From a virus, in the IMG/VR virus record IMGVR_UViG_3300030060_004544, positions 1 to 64,000 of that record: a stretch of DNA of 64,000 bases; one strand, written 5' to 3'. A program made the position numbers and the translations under genes. The notes beneath the pieces are model-generated. The model ran no database searches, was not told the DNA's origin, and saw only the letters and a list, made by a program, of their open reading frames with translations. Each line of letters starts with the position of its first letter. Position 1 is the first letter of the stretch. Below, one piece after another: positions 22,175 through 32,681 of this stretch.

Positions 22175-24384
22175 TGTATAATCAAAGTTTATGTGAAATT
22201 GTTAAGCCAATAAAATTAAACACAATTAAAAGGCTTAATAAAAAAAAGGCTTGGAAATATGGCTATAATAAAGAACACGATGTTGTAGTTATTAGCAAAG
22301 ATGGTACAATAGGTGATGTGTATAGCATACAAAACTTAAAAATAGCATTACCTAAGCAACCAAAGAAAGTACATAAGTTTGAAAAAAACAAATGGCAAGT
22401 TACGCCATATCCAAAAGAATTGAATCAAATAAAAACTATTTTTGATTGGAGAGATTACCCAGCTAATTTTAAAGAAAAGTATATAGATTACATAGAAGAT
22501 GAGTTCAGAAGAAGAGAAAATGGTTTCTGGTTTTATAACAAGGGTGTTGCTACTTATATTAGCGGTACTCACTATATGTATCTCCAGTGGTCTAAAATAG
22601 ACGTAGGTAAACCCGATTTTAGAGAAGCAAATAGATTATTTTATATATTTTGGGAAGCTTGTAAAGCTGATAGTAGATGTTATGGTATGTGCTACCTTAA
22701 AAACAGACGATCTGGTTTTTCATTTATGGCTTCAGGTGAAACAGTTAATTTAGCTACAATATCAAGCGATGCAAGGTTTGGTATATTATCTAAATCAGGT
22801 GCTGATGCTAAAAAAATGTTTACTGACAAGGTTGTACCAATATCAGTTAATTATCCTTTCTTTTTCAAACCGATTCAAGATGGTATGGATCGACCAAAAA
22901 CAGAGTTAGCTTATAGAGTACCAGCCTCAAAACTTACAAGAAGAAAAATAACAAGCAACGATAAACCTGAAGAGCTAACAGGTCTTGATACGACGATAGA
23001 CTGGAAAAACACGGGTGATAACAGTTATGATGGTGAAAAGCTAAAATTATTAGTACATGATGAATCTGGTAAGTGGGAAAGACCAGATAACATATTAAAT
23101 AACTGGAGGGTAACAAAAACTACTTTACGATTAGGTAGTAGAATTATAGGAAAATGTATGATGGGATCAACGTGTAACGCGTTAGACAAGGGTGGTGATA
23201 ATTTTAAAAAGTTATATTATAATTCAGATGTTACTAAGCGAAACAGAAATGGTCAAACTAATTCGGGTTTGTACTCTTTTTTTATTCCAATGGAGTGGAA
23301 CTATGAGGGTTTTATTGATGAATACGGGATACCTGTATTTGAAAATCCAGAAACAGAAGTATACGGTCCTCATAACGATGTTATTGATACTGGAGTTATT
23401 GCGCACTGGCAAAACGAAGCGGATGGGTTAAAAAACGACCAAGATGCTTTAAACGAATATTATAGACAGTTTCCAAGAACTGAAGAACACGCTTTCAGAG
23501 ATGAAACTAAAAATAGTATATTTAATCTAGTAAAAATATACGAGCAAATTGATTATAATGAAATGCAAAGCAAACCCATAAAAGGTAGTTTTGTATGGGA
23601 AAATGGTATTAAAGATACTAACGTTAGATTTTATCCAGATGAAACTGGTAGATTTAATTTATCTTGGGTTCCATCAGTTAATCTACAAAATAGATATTTT
23701 ATTAAAAACGGTAAAAAATATCCTGGTAATGAGCACATAGGTGCTTTTGGTTGTGATAGTTATGACATATCAGGTACTGTTGATAATAGAGGTTCTAAAG
23801 GCGCTTTACACGGTTTAACTAAGTTTAGTATGGAAGACGCGCCGCCTAACGAGTTTTTTTTAGAATATATTGCAAGACCTGATACAGCTGAAATGTTTTT
23901 TGAAGATGTATTAATGGCGTTGGTATTTTACGGCATGCCAATACTTGCAGAAAATAATAAACCTAGATTATTATACTATTTAAAACGTAGAGGTTATAGA
24001 GGTTATTCAATGAATAGACCTGATAAGCTTTGGAACAAATTATCTACAGCTGAAAAAGAAATAGGAGGTATACCAAACTCCAGTGAAGATATTAAACAAG
24101 CACATGCTGCAGCTATTGAAAGTTATATACAGCAGTACGTTGGTTTAAAAGAAGAGGGACAATATGGTAATATATCATTTAATATAACTTTAAATGATTG
24201 GGCTAGATTTGATATTAATAATAGAACAAAGTTTGATGCTACTATTAGTTCAGGTTTAGCAATTATGGCTTGTAATAAAAATTTATATAGGCCAAGTCCA
24301 AAAAGAGAAAATACAACAATAAATTTTGGTTTTACAAAATACAACAATAAAGGTATGTCATCAAAACTGATAACTAATGATTAA
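22174..24384 (+). CDS. Large terminase subunit (TerL), 736 aa
   Basis: DNA-packaging ATPase and nuclease. An RRSGFSF loop (around residue 175) stands in the Walker A position, LLVHDE (Walker B, Asp/Glu at ~296-297) follows, then MMGSTCNALDKGG (coupling motif, ~330-340). A nuclease-domain Asp is seen in FGCDSYD (~528). The divergent Walker A and the GST.N.LDKGG segment are what I expect of crAss-like terminases. It overlaps the portal gene by 8 bases. It acts at the portal vertex of the procapsid. Confidence 0.85.
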   Translation: MYNQSLCEIVKPIKLNTIKRLNKKKAWKYGYNKEHDVVVISKDGTIGDVYSIQNLKIALPKQPKKVHKFEKNKWQVTPYPKELNQIKTIFDWRDYPANFKEKYIDYIEDEFRRRENGFWFYNKGVATYISGTHYMYLQWSKIDVGKPDFREANRLFYIFWEACKADSRCYGMCYLKNRRSGFSFMASGETVNLATISSDARFGILSKSGADAKKMFTDKVVPISVNYPFFFKPIQDGMDRPKTELAYRVPASKLTRRKITSNDKPEELTGLDTTIDWKNTGDNSYDGEKLKLLVHDESGKWERPDNILNNWRVTKTTLRLGSRIIGKCMMGSTCNALDKGGDNFKKLYYNSDVTKRNRNGQTNSGLYSFFIPMEWNYEGFIDEYGIPVFENPETEVYGPHNDVIDTGVIAHWQNEADGLKNDQDALNEYYRQFPRTEEHAFRDETKNSIFNLVKIYEQIDYNEMQSKPIKGSFVWENGIKDTNVRFYPDETGRFNLSWVPSVNLQNRYFIKNGKKYPGNEHIGAFGCDSYDISGTVDNRGSKGALHGLTKFSMEDAPPNEFFLEYIARPDTAEMFFEDVLMALVFYGMPILAENNKPRLLYYLKRRGYRGYSMNRPDKLWNKLSTAEKEIGGIPNSSEDIKQAHAAAIESYIQQYVGLKEEGQYGNISFNITLNDWARFDINNRTKFDATISSGLAIMACNKNLYRPSPKRENTTINFGFTKYNNKGMSSKLITND

Positions 24385-26794
24385 AACAAAAGCAAAATCT
24401 ACATTTCCAAGCCAGGCAGTGCCTGACGCTAAGAAGTCTAGTAAAGAATATGGCCTGCAAGTTGCAAGAGCTATTGAGCAAGAGTGGTTTAAAAGTGATC
24501 GCGGTTCTGACCGTTACTATGATACTCAATTAAAATATCATGAGCTAAGATTATACGCTCGTGGAGAGCAGAGTATACAAAAATATAAAGATGAATTATC
24601 TATAAACGGTGATTTATCTTATCTTAATTTAGACTGGAAACCAGTGCCTATTATACCTAAATTTGTAGACATTGTTGTTAATGGTATACAAGAAAGAACT
24701 TATGACATAAAAGCATTTTCTATTGATCCTATAGCGGCTCAAGATAGAACAGATTATATAAAGAATATGCAAGAAGACATGAAGTTTAAATCATTTAAAC
24801 TAAATGTACAAGCTCAAACTGGTGTAAACTCTTTTAAAAATGATGTTGAAAAAATACCAGAAAACGATGAAGAGCTTTCTGTTCACATGCAATTAAACTA
24901 CAAGCAGTCTATTGAAATAGCTGAAGAAGAAGCTCTTGACAACGTAATGGCTCTTAATAAGTTTAACAACGTAAAGAAAAGATTAGATTACGACTTAGCT
25001 GTACTTGGTATTTCTTGTGTTAAAAACGGTTTTAATAAAGCTGAAGGTATTACAATTGAATACGTTGATCCTGCTAATATAGTGCACTCATATAGTGATT
25101 CACCTTATTTTGAAGATTTATATTATGTAGGTGAAGTAAAAAGAGTTTTAATAAAAGATCTTATAAAGCAATATCCTGATATTACAAATGAGCAAATAAA
25201 AGATCTTGAAAAGAAATATAGTAATCAAAAGTTTGATAAATATGTTTATTATCCTGAAGATCAAAACGAAAAAGGTTATATAAATGTATTATATTTTGAA
25301 TATAAAACTTTTAATAGACAAACTTTTAAAATAAAGCAAACAGCATCTGGTGCTGATAAAGCTTTAAAAAAAGATGATACTTTTGATCCGCCTAAAGATG
25401 GTAGAGCAAGATTTGAAAAAGCTGATAGAGCTATTGAAGTTTTATACAGTGGTATAAAAGTTTTAAATCATGACATAATATTAGACTGGAAAAAATGTGA
25501 AAACATGACAAGACCTAAGTCTGATATTACAAAAGTATCTATGAGTTACAGCATTGCTGCTCCTCGTATATATAAAGGTAGACCTGAGTCACTTGTTAGT
25601 CGTATGGTAAGTTTTGCTGATATGATACAGTTAACACATTTAAAGTTACAACAAGTGTTATCTAGAACTGTTCCAGATGGTGTGTTTTTAGACGCTGATG
25701 GTTTAGCTGAAATAGATTTAGGCAACGGTACTAACTATAATCCACAAGAGGCATTAAATATGTATTTCCAAACTGGTAGTGTTATTGGTAGATCAATGAC
25801 ACAAGATGGTGACTTTAACAATGGTCGTATGCCAATACAAGAGTTACAGTCTTCAGGTGGTAATGCTAAAATAGCAGCATTGATACAGTCTTACAATTAT
25901 TATTTACAAATGATGAGAGATGTAACTGGTCTTAATGAAGCTAGAGATGCTAGTACTCCTGATAAAAATGCTTTAGTTGGTTTACAAAAATTAGCAGCGG
26001 CTAATAGTAATACAGCTACAAGACATATATTACAAGCTGGTTTATTCTTAGTATTAAAAACTGCAGAAGCTGTTTCACTTAGAATATCTGATGTATTAGA
26101 ATATTCTAGAGCTAGAAACCAATTTGTTTTATCGTTAGGTAGATTTAATGTTGGTACTTTAGATCAAGTTAAAGAATTACACCTGCATGACTTTGGTATA
26201 TTCTTAGAACTAGCACCTGATGAAGAAGAAAAACAAAGATTAGAAAATAATATTCAAATGGCTCTTCAACAACAACAAATAAATTTAGAAGACGCTATTG
26301 ATATTAGAGAAGTTAAAAACTTAAAACTAGCTAATCAAGTGTTAAAAATAAGAAAGAAAAAGAAACAAGAGTTAGACCAACAAATAGCTCAACAAAATAT
26401 ACAAGCTCAATCAGAAGCTAACGCTCAATCAGCTCAAGCAGCTGCGCAAGCTGAAGCACAAAAAAATCAAATAATCACTGAACAAAAAGTTCAATTAGCT
26501 CAAGCAGAGTTTCAGTTTGGTACTCAAAAAATGGAAAGAGAAGCTGAAATTAAAAAAGAACTTATGGAACATGAGTTTAATTTAAACATGAGATTAAAAG
26601 ACATGGAATCACAAGTGATTAAAGATAAAGAGCAATATAAAGAAGATCGTAAAGATGAACGTACTAGAATACAAGCTAGTCAACAGTCTGAGCTAATCGA
26701 TCAAAGAAAAAAAGATTTACCAGCTAAAAAGTTTGAGTCCGCGGGCTTTGATAACTTAGGTGGTTTTGACTTAGAACAATTTGAACCAAGATAA
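24377..26794 (+). CDS. Portal protein, 805 aa
   Basis: Large portal with an N-terminal DWKPVPIIPKFVDIVVNGI segment (about residues 80-100), a central portal core (YVDPANIVHSYSDSPYFED, around 225), and a long C-terminal Gln/Glu-rich helical tail (about 640-760) like the barrel region of P22-type and crAss-like portals. It overlaps TerL and precedes the capsid genes, as expected. It forms the dodecameric DNA channel. Confidence 0.85.
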   Translation: MIKTKAKSTFPSQAVPDAKKSSKEYGLQVARAIEQEWFKSDRGSDRYYDTQLKYHELRLYARGEQSIQKYKDELSINGDLSYLNLDWKPVPIIPKFVDIVVNGIQERTYDIKAFSIDPIAAQDRTDYIKNMQEDMKFKSFKLNVQAQTGVNSFKNDVEKIPENDEELSVHMQLNYKQSIEIAEEEALDNVMALNKFNNVKKRLDYDLAVLGISCVKNGFNKAEGITIEYVDPANIVHSYSDSPYFEDLYYVGEVKRVLIKDLIKQYPDITNEQIKDLEKKYSNQKFDKYVYYPEDQNEKGYINVLYFEYKTFNRQTFKIKQTASGADKALKKDDTFDPPKDGRARFEKADRAIEVLYSGIKVLNHDIILDWKKCENMTRPKSDITKVSMSYSIAAPRIYKGRPESLVSRMVSFADMIQLTHLKLQQVLSRTVPDGVFLDADGLAEIDLGNGTNYNPQEALNMYFQTGSVIGRSMTQDGDFNNGRMPIQELQSSGGNAKIAALIQSYNYYLQMMRDVTGLNEARDASTPDKNALVGLQKLAAANSNTATRHILQAGLFLVLKTAEAVSLRISDVLEYSRARNQFVLSLGRFNVGTLDQVKELHLHDFGIFLELAPDEEEKQRLENNIQMALQQQQINLEDAIDIREVKNLKLANQVLKIRKKKKQELDQQIAQQNIQAQSEANAQSAQAAAQAEAQKNQIITEQKVQLAQAEFQFGTQKMEREAEIKKELMEHEFNLNMRLKDMESQVIKDKEQYKEDRKDERTRIQASQQSELIDQRKKDLPAKKFESAGFDNLGGFDLEQFEPR

Positions 26795-26805
26795 AATTAA
26801 AAATT

Positions 26806-27156
26806 ATGGCATGGAGATTTAACGACTATCCAGGTAATATAGCTGGATCAGTATTTTCAAAAGGTGGAGACGCGATAGTACCACCAGATAAGCACATTTT
26901 TGTAGCTATTACTACTTTAGCTGCTACTACATTTAGTAATACTACTGGATTAGTCGCTGAAGAAGCTACTAGATATGCTAACACAGAAGACGCTGCTGGT
27001 GACGCTGCTGCAGGATCTGAAACGTATAGTGAAGGATCAGGTGGTGAAGAAGTAGTAGTAGGTGATAGTTTTCCAGCAGGTATTGATATATTTGGTCAGT
27101 ATACCAAAATCAATGTTAACTCTGGAAGTATCATAGCGTATTACGCTAAAAAATAA
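26806..27156 (+). CDS. Small structural-type protein, 116 aa
   Basis: Ala/Gly/Thr-rich, beta-strand-like protein with a low-complexity middle (EDAAGDAAAGSETYSEGSGGEE) and a folded C-terminus. Sits between portal and scaffold-like genes. Likely a minor head or decoration protein; no family recognised with certainty. Confidence 0.6.
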   Translation: MAWRFNDYPGNIAGSVFSKGGDAIVPPDKHIFVAITTLAATTFSNTTGLVAEEATRYANTEDAAGDAAAGSETYSEGSGGEEVVVGDSFPAGIDIFGQYTKINVNSGSIIAYYAKK

Positions 27157-27188
27157 TATTTTTTTAAACAATTATATAATATCTTATT

Positions 27189-28397
27189 ATGGAAAATGAA
27201 AACAAAGAAGTGGTTGAACAACCACAAGAACAGGCTGTTGAGCAAGAACCAAAAGCTCCAACTACAGAAAAAATAGTTGACGCTAAAGAAGTCGAAGCTC
27301 CAAAGCCTAAAAGAAAAAGTAACGCGTTTGATCAAGGCGCAGATACTATAAAGGTTGATATGAGTAAGCAACCTGAAAAAGCTACTGAAGAAAAAGTAGA
27401 AGAACCTGTTACTGAAAGTAAAAAAGAAGAGGTAGTTGAAGAAACACCTGTTATACAAGAAGTAACAGATGAAGAAGTAGAAGAAACAAACGATATTGTT
27501 AGCGAAGTTTATAAACAACAAAATAAAATTGTTGAAGAAAAACAAGAGCAACAAACTCCAGAAGTGGAACTACCAGAAAACGTTGAAGAACTCGTGAAGT
27601 TTATGAATGAGACTGGTGGAACGTTAGAGGATTATGTTCGCCTCAACGCGGATTACTCGAACGTAGATGGAGAAGCACTCTTGCGAGAGTACTACAAATC
27701 TACGAAACCTCATCTTTCATCTGATGAAGTTAACTTTATGTTAGAAGATAACTTTAAATTTGATGAAGACGTAGATGAGCCTAGGGACATAAAAAGGAAA
27801 CAGCTTGCTTATAAAGAAGCGGTTGCACAAGCCAAAAACCATTTAGATGGTCTGAAAGCACAATATTACAAGGAGGTCAAGTTGGGCTCTAAGTTAGCTC
27901 CAGAACAACAAAAGGCAATTGACTTTTTCAACCGTTACAATAATGAGCAGGCTCAGGTTACTGAACTAACTGCAAAGCAACAACAACACTTTAATCAACA
28001 AACTGATCAGGTTTTTAATGAGAAGTTCAAAGGTTTTGATTTTCAAGTTGGAGACAAAAAGTATCGTTACAACGTTAAAGATGCGCAACAAACAAGGGAG
28101 GCCCAGTCTGATGTTATAAATGTTTTTAGCAAGTATATTGATCAAAACAATATGCTACAAGACGCTAAGGGTTATCATAAATCTTTATTTGCTGCACGAA
28201 ACGCTGACGCTTTAGCTAATCATTTTTATGAGCAAGGCAAAGCTGACGCTGTCAAACAGTTAACTTCTGAAGCAAAGAATATCAATGTTGACGGAAGAAA
28301 AACATCTGACGGTGTTGTTAATGTCGGTGGTCAAAAAGTGAAAGTGATAAGCGGCGACACTAGTTCTAGCCGAAAGTTTAAATTGAAAAATTACTAA
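27189..28397 (+). CDS. Putative scaffolding / head morphogenesis protein, 402 aa
   Basis: Strongly acidic, disordered N-terminus (Glu/Lys/Val-rich, residues 1-120), followed by helical segments (YVRLNADYSNVDGEALLREYYK, ~150-175) and a charged C-terminus. Composition and the place directly upstream of the major capsid gene are typical of scaffolding proteins. No protease motif seen. Confidence 0.65.
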   Translation: MENENKEVVEQPQEQAVEQEPKAPTTEKIVDAKEVEAPKPKRKSNAFDQGADTIKVDMSKQPEKATEEKVEEPVTESKKEEVVEETPVIQEVTDEEVEETNDIVSEVYKQQNKIVEEKQEQQTPEVELPENVEELVKFMNETGGTLEDYVRLNADYSNVDGEALLREYYKSTKPHLSSDEVNFMLEDNFKFDEDVDEPRDIKRKQLAYKEAVAQAKNHLDGLKAQYYKEVKLGSKLAPEQQKAIDFFNRYNNEQAQVTELTAKQQQHFNQQTDQVFNEKFKGFDFQVGDKKYRYNVKDAQQTREAQSDVINVFSKYIDQNNMLQDAKGYHKSLFAARNADALANHFYEQGKADAVKQLTSEAKNINVDGRKTSDGVVNVGGQKVKVISGDTSSSRKFKLKNY

Positions 28398-28416
28398 AAA
28401 TTAAAAATTAAAAATT

Positions 28417-29892
28417 ATGGCAACAGTAAGTTTTAGTGGACCAGCTGCCGGTTCGATAGTTTCTCCAGCGTATCAAAAGATGACGCTTGCGACTAACTAC
28501 CTAGACTTTACATCATCTGATGTATTTGGCGACGGAACGAACGTAGCAGGTTGGGCACAACAATATCTTCCTGATTTATATGAGCAGGAAGTAGACAGAT
28601 ATGGTAACAGAACCATCTCTGGATTTTTATCTATGCTTAGTGCTGAAATGCCTTTACAATCTGATCAAGTAATTTGGTCTGAGCAAGGTAGATTACACTT
28701 AGCATATAATGGTACTTGTGACACTACTAACGGTGCAGTAACTTCGATTACTGACATTGACGGTGGTTCAAGTGCAAAACACGCAGTAAGAAAAGGAGCA
28801 ACAGTTGTAGCTGTAGTAGAAAACGTAGTCTTCAAAGGTTATGTATCTGCTGGAATTGAAACTAGTGAAACTGGTCTTACAATTTTACCTTACGGAGCAG
28901 AAAACATTGAAGATTTAGCTGGTATCTCAACTGGATCTCAAGCGATCAAGTTCTTCGTATATGGTTCTGAATTTGCAAAAGGATCTGACACTATGGGTAA
29001 CTCCGTAGAGCCAAACTTCTTAACTTTCAACAATAGACCTATGATCATTAAAGATCACTTTGAAATCAATGGTTCTGACACTGCTCAGATCGGTTGGATC
29101 GAAGTAGCTGGTGAGTCTGGACAAGGTGGATACTTATGGTATCTAAAATCTTCAGGTGATACTAGAGTGAGATTTAACGATTACATGGAGATGACTATGG
29201 TTGAAGCTGAGAAAGTTGTAACAGGTTCTGGAACTGCAGACTCACAACTTCATGATCTTGGTTCAAGCGGTGTTGATGGTTTCAATGGTTCAGAAGGTAT
29301 GTTCTCGGCTATCGAAAACAGAGGTATCGTAGCTACTAACTTAGTTGATAACGCGTCTGATGCATTAGCTGATTTCGATTTATTATTAGCTGAGCTAGAT
29401 AAGCAAGGTGCAATTGAAGAAAACATGTTATATCTTAACAGAACTTCAAACTTAATCTTTGATGATATGTTAGGTCAAATTAATGCTAACTACGATGGTG
29501 GTACATCTTTCGGTGTATTTGAAAACTCATCTGACATGGCGTTAAACCTAGGATTCTCTGGATTTAGAAGAGGTTCTTATGACTTCTACAAAACTGATTG
29601 GAAATACTTAAACGACGCTTCTACAAGAGGTTTAGTTGGTGGTATCAAAGGGGTAATTATTCCTGCAGGTACTTCTTCAGTATATGATCAGCAAGTGGGA
29701 TCTAATGTAAGAAGACCTTTCTTACATGTTAGATATAGAGCAGGTCAAGCAGATGATAGAAAATTAAAGTCTTGGGTGACTGGATCAGTTGGTGGACCAA
29801 CTAGTTCAAGCATTGATAAGATGGAAATTCACTATCTATCTGAAAGATGTTTAGTAGTACAAGCTGCTAACAACTTTATATTACTTAAGTAA
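28417..29892 (+). CDS. Major capsid protein, 491 aa
   Basis: Length, position after the scaffold-like gene, and a strong A-rich leader (repeated TTAAAAATTAAAA) mark it as the major capsid protein. Its codon use is more GC-ended than its neighbours', as expected for a highly expressed gene. The N-terminal VAGWAQQYLPDLYEQEVDRYGNRTISGFL and the EQGRLHLAYNG segment fit crAss-like HK97-fold capsid proteins. A strong terminator follows at 29910. Confidence 0.85.
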   Translation: MATVSFSGPAAGSIVSPAYQKMTLATNYLDFTSSDVFGDGTNVAGWAQQYLPDLYEQEVDRYGNRTISGFLSMLSAEMPLQSDQVIWSEQGRLHLAYNGTCDTTNGAVTSITDIDGGSSAKHAVRKGATVVAVVENVVFKGYVSAGIETSETGLTILPYGAENIEDLAGISTGSQAIKFFVYGSEFAKGSDTMGNSVEPNFLTFNNRPMIIKDHFEINGSDTAQIGWIEVAGESGQGGYLWYLKSSGDTRVRFNDYMEMTMVEAEKVVTGSGTADSQLHDLGSSGVDGFNGSEGMFSAIENRGIVATNLVDNASDALADFDLLLAELDKQGAIEENMLYLNRTSNLIFDDMLGQINANYDGGTSFGVFENSSDMALNLGFSGFRRGSYDFYKTDWKYLNDASTRGLVGGIKGVIIPAGTSSVYDQQVGSNVRRPFLHVRYRAGQADDRKLKSWVTGSVGGPTSSSIDKMEIHYLSERCLVVQAANNFILLK

Positions 29893-29904
29893 TATTTATA
29901 TTAA

Positions 29905-29943
29905 AGAGTTAGGCGCTTCGGCGCCTAGCCCTTTATTTTTATT
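29905..29943 (+). terminator. Strong rho-independent terminator after the capsid gene
   Basis: TAGGCGC-TTCG-GCGCCTA (29910-29927) is a perfect 7-bp GC-rich stem with an extra-stable TTCG tetraloop, followed by CTTTATTTTTATTAATTTTT. It would let the capsid gene be expressed above the connector genes downstream. Confidence 0.9.
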
Positions 29944-29963
29944 AATTTTTATTATATTATATC

Positions 29964-30752
29964 ATGAAAAAAACAAAAACAAAAGAAAAAGCTCCAGTTG
30001 TAACTAACGCTGAAGCTGTCCCAGCAAAACAAAGTTGGGTAGTAAAAGACAGGTTGTATGAATTAAACTTACAAGCAGTACCTCCTGTTTATATATTAAG
30101 ATCTAGACAATTATTTTATTTTGACGAAAGCGTAGGATACGAAAGAGAGATAAAATATTGTAGAAATCAAAACACAGTATTCGTTGATGAAATGAAAGGA
30201 CCTCAAAGATTAGGTCATATTGTATTTAGAAACGGACAGCTGTTTGTAGAAAAAGAACAAACAACATTACAAAAATTTCTATCATTATACCACCCAGAAG
30301 CTGGTAGAACGTTTATAGAATTTAATGCTGATCAAGTAGCAGAAGAAGAAATTGATGTGTTAGAGTTACAATTAGAAGCTATGAACGCTGCTAAAACTTT
30401 AGATATTGATAGAATCGAAGCTATTGTAAGAACAGAGATCGGTAATGCAGTCAATAAGATGACTTCTAAGGAACTTAAACGTGACGCAATGGTATTTGCT
30501 AGAAATAATCCAGAATTGTTCTTAGAACTCGCTACTGATGAAAATATCAATATTAGAAACATGGGTATTAGAGCTGTTGAAAAGAATATAATTAAATTAT
30601 CTTCTGACAATAGATCTTTCAAGTGGGCAAATAACGATAGAAAATTATTTGATATACCGTTTGATGAAAATCCATATTCTGCTTTAGCCGCTTGGTTTAA
30701 AACAGATGAAGGTATTGAAGTTTACAAATTAGTTGAGAAAAAACTAAAATAA
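29964..30752 (+). CDS. Hypothetical head/connector-region protein, 262 aa
   Basis: N-terminal beta region (YELNLQAVPPVYILRSRQLFYFDE) with helical C-terminal half (ERNM-type charged helices). Lies between the capsid and the ring proteins, so it is a likely structural or assembly factor. No family recognised. Confidence 0.65.
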   Translation: MKKTKTKEKAPVVTNAEAVPAKQSWVVKDRLYELNLQAVPPVYILRSRQLFYFDESVGYEREIKYCRNQNTVFVDEMKGPQRLGHIVFRNGQLFVEKEQTTLQKFLSLYHPEAGRTFIEFNADQVAEEEIDVLELQLEAMNAAKTLDIDRIEAIVRTEIGNAVNKMTSKELKRDAMVFARNNPELFLELATDENINIRNMGIRAVEKNIIKLSSDNRSFKWANNDRKLFDIPFDENPYSALAAWFKTDEGIEVYKLVEKKLK

Positions 30753-30767
30753 AAATCATTTATAGAG

Positions 30768-30791
30768 GTGGTCATCTCTATGGGTGACCAC
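30768..30791 (+). terminator. Hairpin, possible weak terminator or leader structure
   Basis: GTGGTCA (30768-30774) pairs with TGACCAC (30785-30791), a perfect 7-bp stem with a 10-base loop. No clear T-run follows, so it may be a leader structure ahead of the ring-protein gene. Confidence 0.4.
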
Positions 30792-30810
30792 TTACTATAA
30801 AAAAGAAATT

Positions 30811-31560
30811 ATGGCAATAAACATAAATAAGGTATATAAATCAGTCTTGTCAATATTAAACAAAGAACAAAGAGGTTATTTAACGCCGTCTGAGTATAAT
30901 AATTTAGCAAGACAAGCACAACTAGAATTATTAGATAAGTTGTTTTACGACTATAACAGGTTTTTAAATATTGAAAAAGCTGGTAGAGTAAACGATGCTT
31001 TAGCTGATATACCTACAAAGATACAAGAACAGATAGATCCGTTTTATGCCCAAGATGATATTACATTAACAAATGGTGTTGGTACCTTACCAACAGATAT
31101 ATATAAAGTTATTGACATAACAATAACAGATGAAACTATTGAAGTAGAAAAAATAGATAAAAATAGATTACCTTACTTAAAATCTTCACCATTAACAAAA
31201 CCAACTAAAGATTTTCCTGTATACTATCAGAGAGCTGCAGATATTATTGTAGAGCCTGCTTTTACCGATCAGAGTTGGACATTAGGTAATTTAAGAATTA
31301 AATACATAAAAACACCAGCAGATCCTAGATGGGGTTATACTACAAACTCAACATATGGTACTCAAACTTATGATAGTACAGCGTTTACAAACCAAACAAA
31401 CACTCAAGGATCAACAAACTTTGTATTACATCCATCACAAGAAACAGAATTAATAATAAACATCTTAGCTTATACAGGATTTATAATTAAAGATCCTAAT
31501 GTGGTTCAGCAAGCTGTATCATTAGGTCAAGGTGCTCAAATGGCTAAACAACAACAATAA
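30811..31560 (+). CDS. Ring / connector protein (crAss-like), 249 aa
   Basis: I chose the ATG at 30811 (MAININKVYKSVLSILNKEQRGYLTP); an upstream GTG at 30784 lies inside the hairpin region. The NINKVYKSVL.ILNKEQRGY.TP.E start and the following LARQAQLELLDKLFYDYN are what I expect of ring proteins under the portal in crAss-like phages. Coupled to the next gene by TAATG. Confidence 0.7.
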   Translation: MAININKVYKSVLSILNKEQRGYLTPSEYNNLARQAQLELLDKLFYDYNRFLNIEKAGRVNDALADIPTKIQEQIDPFYAQDDITLTNGVGTLPTDIYKVIDITITDETIEVEKIDKNRLPYLKSSPLTKPTKDFPVYYQRAADIIVEPAFTDQSWTLGNLRIKYIKTPADPRWGYTTNSTYGTQTYDSTAFTNQTNTQGSTNFVLHPSQETELIINILAYTGFIIKDPNVVQQAVSLGQGAQMAKQQQ

Positions 31561-32678
31561 TGGGATTTTTAGGAACAACAACAGCAAAACAATACTATAA
31601 CAGTAGTCAAGAGTTTCCAAAAGTAGTAGGACAAACTGTATTTACGCTAACAGTAGCTAGTCTACCCGCTGCAGAAGCTGATTTTTTAGTATTTGTAGAC
31701 GGTACTGAGGTAAATCCTAGTACATATTCATATGCAGGCCCAACAGGTGGTAATGCTGGTAAAATTACATTTACAACCGCACCTGACGGTATAGTATTAG
31801 TGAAACTAATTGATAGAAATTTAGGTGATTATAGATATATAAAATTAAAAGATATAGTTAATAACTTTATAATAGCTTATGTTGGTAACGGTAAACTTAT
31901 ACCACACGCTAACAGATCTGAAGTTTTATTTCATATAAAAAGAGGTATACAAGAGTTTAGTTATGATATATCAAGATTAGAAAAAATACAAGAAGTTGAC
32001 GTACCACCATCGTTAAAAATACCTATGCCACAAGATTATGTAAGTTATATTGGTATACATTGGGTCGATACAGCTGGTATTGAACATCCAGTTTTTCCTG
32101 CAAGATTTACATCAAGACCATCAGAGTCTATAGCGCAGGATGGTGATGGTAATTATTTATTTGATGAAAATGAAGGCGTGTTAAATATGACGCCTGGTAT
32201 AACTGTTGATAGATTCAACTCAAACTTTAATCAAGATTTGTTTGATGGAACAGTAACTAATGATGATTACTTTTTATATACACATTATATAGCTAATAGA
32301 CTAGCTTCTTTTTCAAATAGATATGGGGCTGAACCAGAACTTGCTAACTTAAATGGTGTTTTTACAATTGATGAAGTTGGTGGACAGTTTGGTTTTGACT
32401 CATCAATGAGTGGTAGAACTATAACAATAAAATACGTATCAGATGGTTTAGCAACTGATGGTGAAATGAAAGTGCATAAAATGGCTGAAGATGCTTTGTA
32501 TAAATATGTGTTATTTGGTATGCTTTCAACAAGAACTAATATACCTGAATATATAGTTGCAAGATATAGAAAAGAAAGAAGAGCTGCGATGCGTAACGCT
32601 AAACTTAGGTTAACTAATATAAATATAAAAGAACTTACAAATGTAATGAGAGGTAAGTCAAAACAAATTAAACACTAA
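31560..32678 (+). CDS. Ring / head-tail connector protein, 372 aa
   Basis: N-terminal beta domain with VGQTVFTLTVASLP and FLVFVDGTEVNPSTYSY (residues ~22-60), a recurring phage decoration-type module, followed by a helical connector-like domain (HIKRGIQEFSYDISRLEKI, ~135). Position and the SEVLFHIKRGIQEF pattern suggest a second ring or tail-adaptor protein. Confidence 0.65.
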   Translation: MGFLGTTTAKQYYNSSQEFPKVVGQTVFTLTVASLPAAEADFLVFVDGTEVNPSTYSYAGPTGGNAGKITFTTAPDGIVLVKLIDRNLGDYRYIKLKDIVNNFIIAYVGNGKLIPHANRSEVLFHIKRGIQEFSYDISRLEKIQEVDVPPSLKIPMPQDYVSYIGIHWVDTAGIEHPVFPARFTSRPSESIAQDGDGNYLFDENEGVLNMTPGITVDRFNSNFNQDLFDGTVTNDDYFLYTHYIANRLASFSNRYGAEPELANLNGVFTIDEVGGQFGFDSSMSGRTITIKYVSDGLATDGEMKVHKMAEDALYKYVLFGMLSTRTNIPEYIVARYRKERRAAMRNAKLRLTNINIKELTNVMRGKSKQIKH

Positions 32679-32681
32679 TAC